NCBI GenBank assembly: GCA_020635205.1 | Contig: JACKAE010000003.1 | Location: 496,001-560,000 of the forward strand | DNA length: 64,000 nt | Direction: 5' to 3' | From: Ignavibacteria bacterium | GTDB taxonomy: Bacteria > Bacteroidota > Ignavibacteria > OLB7 | Shown here: one piece after another, positions 61,667 through 64,000 of the stretch | Layout: each line of letters begins with the position of its first letter | How positions within the stretch are numbered: the stretch's first letter is position 1 | Made by a program: the position numbers and the translations under genes | The notes under the pieces: generated by a model | Seen by the model: the letters and a program-made list of their open reading frames with translations, nothing else | Told to the model about the DNA's origin: nothing | Database searches by the model: none

Positions 61667-64000
61667 ATGGAAAATTTTCGAGATTGCTACAGGTGGAACC
61701 TTTTTCTATTTCTCCTGCTCACTTTGCTGACAGGACTTTTTGCCTCTACACTATCTGCCCAAGATCGTGATGAAGCACCTCTCTTTCAGCTACTCACACC
61801 CAAAGAGTCTGGTATCACATTTTCCAACCACGTGATCGAATCCGACACATTCTTCATGAATGTCTTTATCTACGCCTATAATGGCGGAGGGGTGGCAATC
61901 GGAGATGTTAACAACGATGGACTGCCCGATATTTACTTCTCTGGCACACAGAGCCACTCCCCCAGCAGACTCTACTTGAACAGAGGAGGATTGCAGTTTG
62001 AGGATATAAGCGAGTCTGCCGGTCTTCTCGACTCAACAAGTGTCCGCTTCGGAGTTTCCATGGTCGATATTGATGGAGATGGGGATTTAGATATTTACGC
62101 TTGCAAGCAGAATGCTCCGAACTCACTTTACATCAACAATGGAGACTTAACGTTCACCGACAAAGCCAGCCAGTATGGTCTGGATTACTGTTGCAGCAGC
62201 ACCCAAGGTTCCTTTCTCGATTATGATCGTGATGGCGACCTGGATCTCTACCTCGGCATCAACGGCAGTGCCTACGAAAAACAACCGATGGTAAAGGGTC
62301 TCCCCGACAAGTTCTTCCGTAACGACAATGGAAAGTTTGTTGACGTTACCTCTGAAGCAGGCATCTACGATCTTGGATATGCACTGAGTGTTTCTGTAGG
62401 TGACGTTAATGAAGATGGATGGCCAGACATTTACGTTTCAAACGACTTCTCAGTTCGCGATCTTCTCTATATCAACAACGGGAACGGAACGTTTACTGAT
62501 AAGATGAGTGTGTTGATGCGCCACACCAGTACATCCTCAATGGGATCAGACATTGCCGACTTCAACAACGACGGACTGTTAGACATTATGAGTCTCGACA
62601 TGACCCCGCGTGAACATTGGCGGAAGATGTCGAACGTTGCCAGCGTTTCCACCTTCAGCCCAGTATTCGACTCGACACAGTTGATGCGGAATACTTTGCT
62701 GATAAATCGTGGCCGAGGCTATTTCAGTGATGTTGGCGAACTTGCTGGGCTATCCGAAACTGACTGGAGCTGGGGGCCATTGATTGCAGACTACGACAAC
62801 GATGGTCTTAAAGATATTTTCATCACCAATGGCTTCAAACGAGATGTACAGAACTTAGATGTCGTGGAATACTTTGATCCCCACCATACCCCTCTCAACA
62901 TGCTCCAAAAAGTGCCTGTACTTCACATGCCAAACTATGCGTTCCGCAACAACGGAGACCTTACCTTCAGTGATGTCTCCCAAAAATGGAATGCCGATCA
63001 GGTAGTCAACTCGAATGGGATTGCGTTCGGCGACTTGGATCGAGATGGCGACCTTGACTTAGTGCTAAACAACTTGGACAGCACAGCTTTTATCCTGAAG
63101 AATAATGCAGTAGAACAGCGGAGAGGCTCCTGGCTTCAGGTGGAATTTGAGGATAACGGAAAAAACGCATATCCAATTGGAGCACGTGTCTACGTTCGCC
63201 AGAGAGGTGAGCCAGCACAAACCCAGATGCAGGAGGTCGTTTCGGCCAGAAGCTACCTCTCGTCGATGGAATATCTGCTTCACTTCGGGCTTGGGAATGT
63301 GGAGAGAGTAGACGAAGTGGAAGTTCGGTGGCCCGATGGTGCTCGCCAGATATTAACCGACCTTCCGACAAATCAACGGCTGAAGTTGCACCGGCAAGAT
63401 GCTCAAGTTCCTGATGATCCTGTAAGTGGAGTAAAGGCTATCAACACCACGTTCAACGGCACAGGATTAAAACCTCGCATCCCCTTCCGGCACGTTGAAA
63501 ACGTCACGAACGACTTCTATCGGGAGCGCCTTCTCCCCCGCCGTTTTTCAATCAACGGTCCTGGCACAGCAGTGGGTGACGTAAACAACGATGGCCTCGA
63601 AGACCTTTGGGTAGGCCAAGGGAAGGGGACAGCCGGCAGTATCTTCATTCAACAAAACAACGGCGAGTTTCTTCTCTCTGATATCCAGCCAAGTTTGCAA
63701 CTCGACTCACTCTACGAAGACATCGGAGGCATTTTCTTTGATGTCGATAACGATGGTGATCTCGATCTGTACGTTGTTTCGGGTGGCGATGAACTGGAGC
63801 CTGACGCACCACTCCTGCAAGACCGTCTCTACCACAATAATGGCAAAGGGAAATTCACCCGAGCTACAACCGCTTTGCCGCAGATGCTTACCAGCGGATC
63901 CAGTGTGGTTGCTGCCGACTACGATATGGATGGCGACCTTGATCTCTTCGTTGGAGGTCGAGTAATTCCGGGTCTCTACGGCGAAGCACCTCGCAGCTAC
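61667..64000 (+). CDS. Exported FG-GAP/VCBS and ASPIC-UnbV repeat protein, CRTAC1-like, 3' part cut by the window edge
   Basis: The frame starts at an ATG with AGAGGA upstream and runs open to the right edge: 778 codons of a protein of typically about 1100. It has a signal peptide (LFLFLLLTLLTGLFASTLSAQ). The repeated acidic calcium-binding loops of FG-GAP/VCBS blades are seen (GDVNNDGLPDIYF, DIDGDGDLDIYA, DYDRDGDLDLYLG, DFNNDGLLDIM). The characteristic MGSDIADFNNDGLLDIMSLDM region and the ASPIC/UnbV block YLLHFGLGNVERVDEVEVRWPDG follow, then a second propeller half from about residue 600. These proteins are abundant in Bacteroidota and probably bind calcium and surface ligands. Any sorting domain would lie beyond the window. 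Confidence 0.9.
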   Translation, partial: MENFRDCYRWNLFLFLLLTLLTGLFASTLSAQDRDEAPLFQLLTPKESGITFSNHVIESDTFFMNVFIYAYNGGGVAIGDVNNDGLPDIYFSGTQSHSPSRLYLNRGGLQFEDISESAGLLDSTSVRFGVSMVDIDGDGDLDIYACKQNAPNSLYINNGDLTFTDKASQYGLDYCCSSTQGSFLDYDRDGDLDLYLGINGSAYEKQPMVKGLPDKFFRNDNGKFVDVTSEAGIYDLGYALSVSVGDVNEDGWPDIYVSNDFSVRDLLYINNGNGTFTDKMSVLMRHTSTSSMGSDIADFNNDGLLDIMSLDMTPREHWRKMSNVASVSTFSPVFDSTQLMRNTLLINRGRGYFSDVGELAGLSETDWSWGPLIADYDNDGLKDIFITNGFKRDVQNLDVVEYFDPHHTPLNMLQKVPVLHMPNYAFRNNGDLTFSDVSQKWNADQVVNSNGIAFGDLDRDGDLDLVLNNLDSTAFILKNNAVEQRRGSWLQVEFEDNGKNAYPIGARVYVRQRGEPAQTQMQEVVSARSYLSSMEYLLHFGLGNVERVDEVEVRWPDGARQILTDLPTNQRLKLHRQDAQVPDDPVSGVKAINTTFNGTGLKPRIPFRHVENVTNDFYRERLLPRRFSINGPGTAVGDVNNDGLEDLWVGQGKGTAGSIFIQQNNGEFLLSDIQPSLQLDSLYEDIGGIFFDVDNDGDLDLYVVSGGDELEPDAPLLQDRLYHNNGKGKFTRATTALPQMLTSGSSVVAADYDMDGDLDLFVGGRVIPGLYGEAPRSY

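Noticed and set aside
1..64000. CRISPR arrays, transposases, phage genes, tRNA genes and toxin-antitoxin pairs
   Set aside because: I looked for regular short repeats with spacers, DDE/tyrosine recombinase motifs, clover-leaf sequences and small paired genes and found none; the duplications near 1.4, 2.8 and 7.9 kb are tandem units, not CRISPR.

Overview
The window is chromosomal DNA of a Gram-negative, respiring bacterium of the Bacteroidota/FCB group, possibly close to Ignavibacteria or 'Candidatus Kapaibacteria'; the phylum is an inference, not a search result. The evidence is: at least five proteins ending in type IX secretion (T9SS/Por) C-terminal sorting domains; many lipoproteins and outer-membrane barrel candidates; an LPS-export ATPase (lptB); a Bacteroidota-style promoter (TTG, 17 nt, TAnnTTTG); and many starts without a clear Shine-Dalgarno sequence. 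Gene density is ordinary. No tRNA, rRNA, CRISPR array, transposase or prophage was seen.

Positions 1-9.2 kb, all minus strand: the 5' part of nuoL (complex I), a class II glutamine amidotransferase, a DinB-fold protein, lpd, an EgtA-type glutamate-cysteine ligase, egtD, and hemB. The amidotransferase, ligase and EgtD look like three of the five ergothioneine steps (EgtC, EgtA, EgtD); EgtB is not in the window. The gaps here carry a short AT-rich repeat family that brackets genes in inverted orientation, with local tandem duplications. Positions 9.2-17.7 kb, minus: era, a possible three-gene operon (AraC regulator with two DNA-binding domains, NTF2-fold protein, YHS-domain protein), rluA-type pseudouridine synthase, folD with a 42-bp palindrome over its stop codon, and a coupled trio of a DUF1684 lipoprotein, a second lipoprotein and a PolX-like protein whose polymerase active site is degenerate.

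Positions 17.9-34.6 kb, plus: a TPR protein, glycosyltransferase, folB, folK, a small membrane protein, Ppx/GppA phosphatase, a T9SS-secreted protein, a lipoprotein, valS, another lipoprotein, an MltB-like transglycosylase, an outer-membrane lipoprotein, a T9SS-secreted M1 peptidase, deoC, and a pterin-4a-carbinolamine dehydratase. Positions 34.6-39.5 kb, minus: cysS, an alpha/beta hydrolase, and the tightly packed htrA-lptB-mogA operon. Positions 39.8-45.5 kb, plus: a membrane GT2, an outer-membrane protein, a methyltransferase, pruA (P5C dehydrogenase), and an ECF sigma factor with a soluble zinc-type anti-sigma candidate.

Positions 45.6-64 kb are of mixed strand: a TlpA-like lipoprotein thioredoxin, a CoA-transferase III/racemase family member overlapping a barrel protein, another barrel protein, a GNAT acetyltransferase, an orphan J-domain protein and pdxJ. 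Then come two giant tandem paralogous T9SS proteins (1142 and 1111 aa), a second TPR protein, a T9SS-secreted WD40 protein with eight repeats, and the start of a CRTAC1/ASPIC-UnbV FG-GAP protein cut by the right edge. Strong hairpin terminators separate several of these units.
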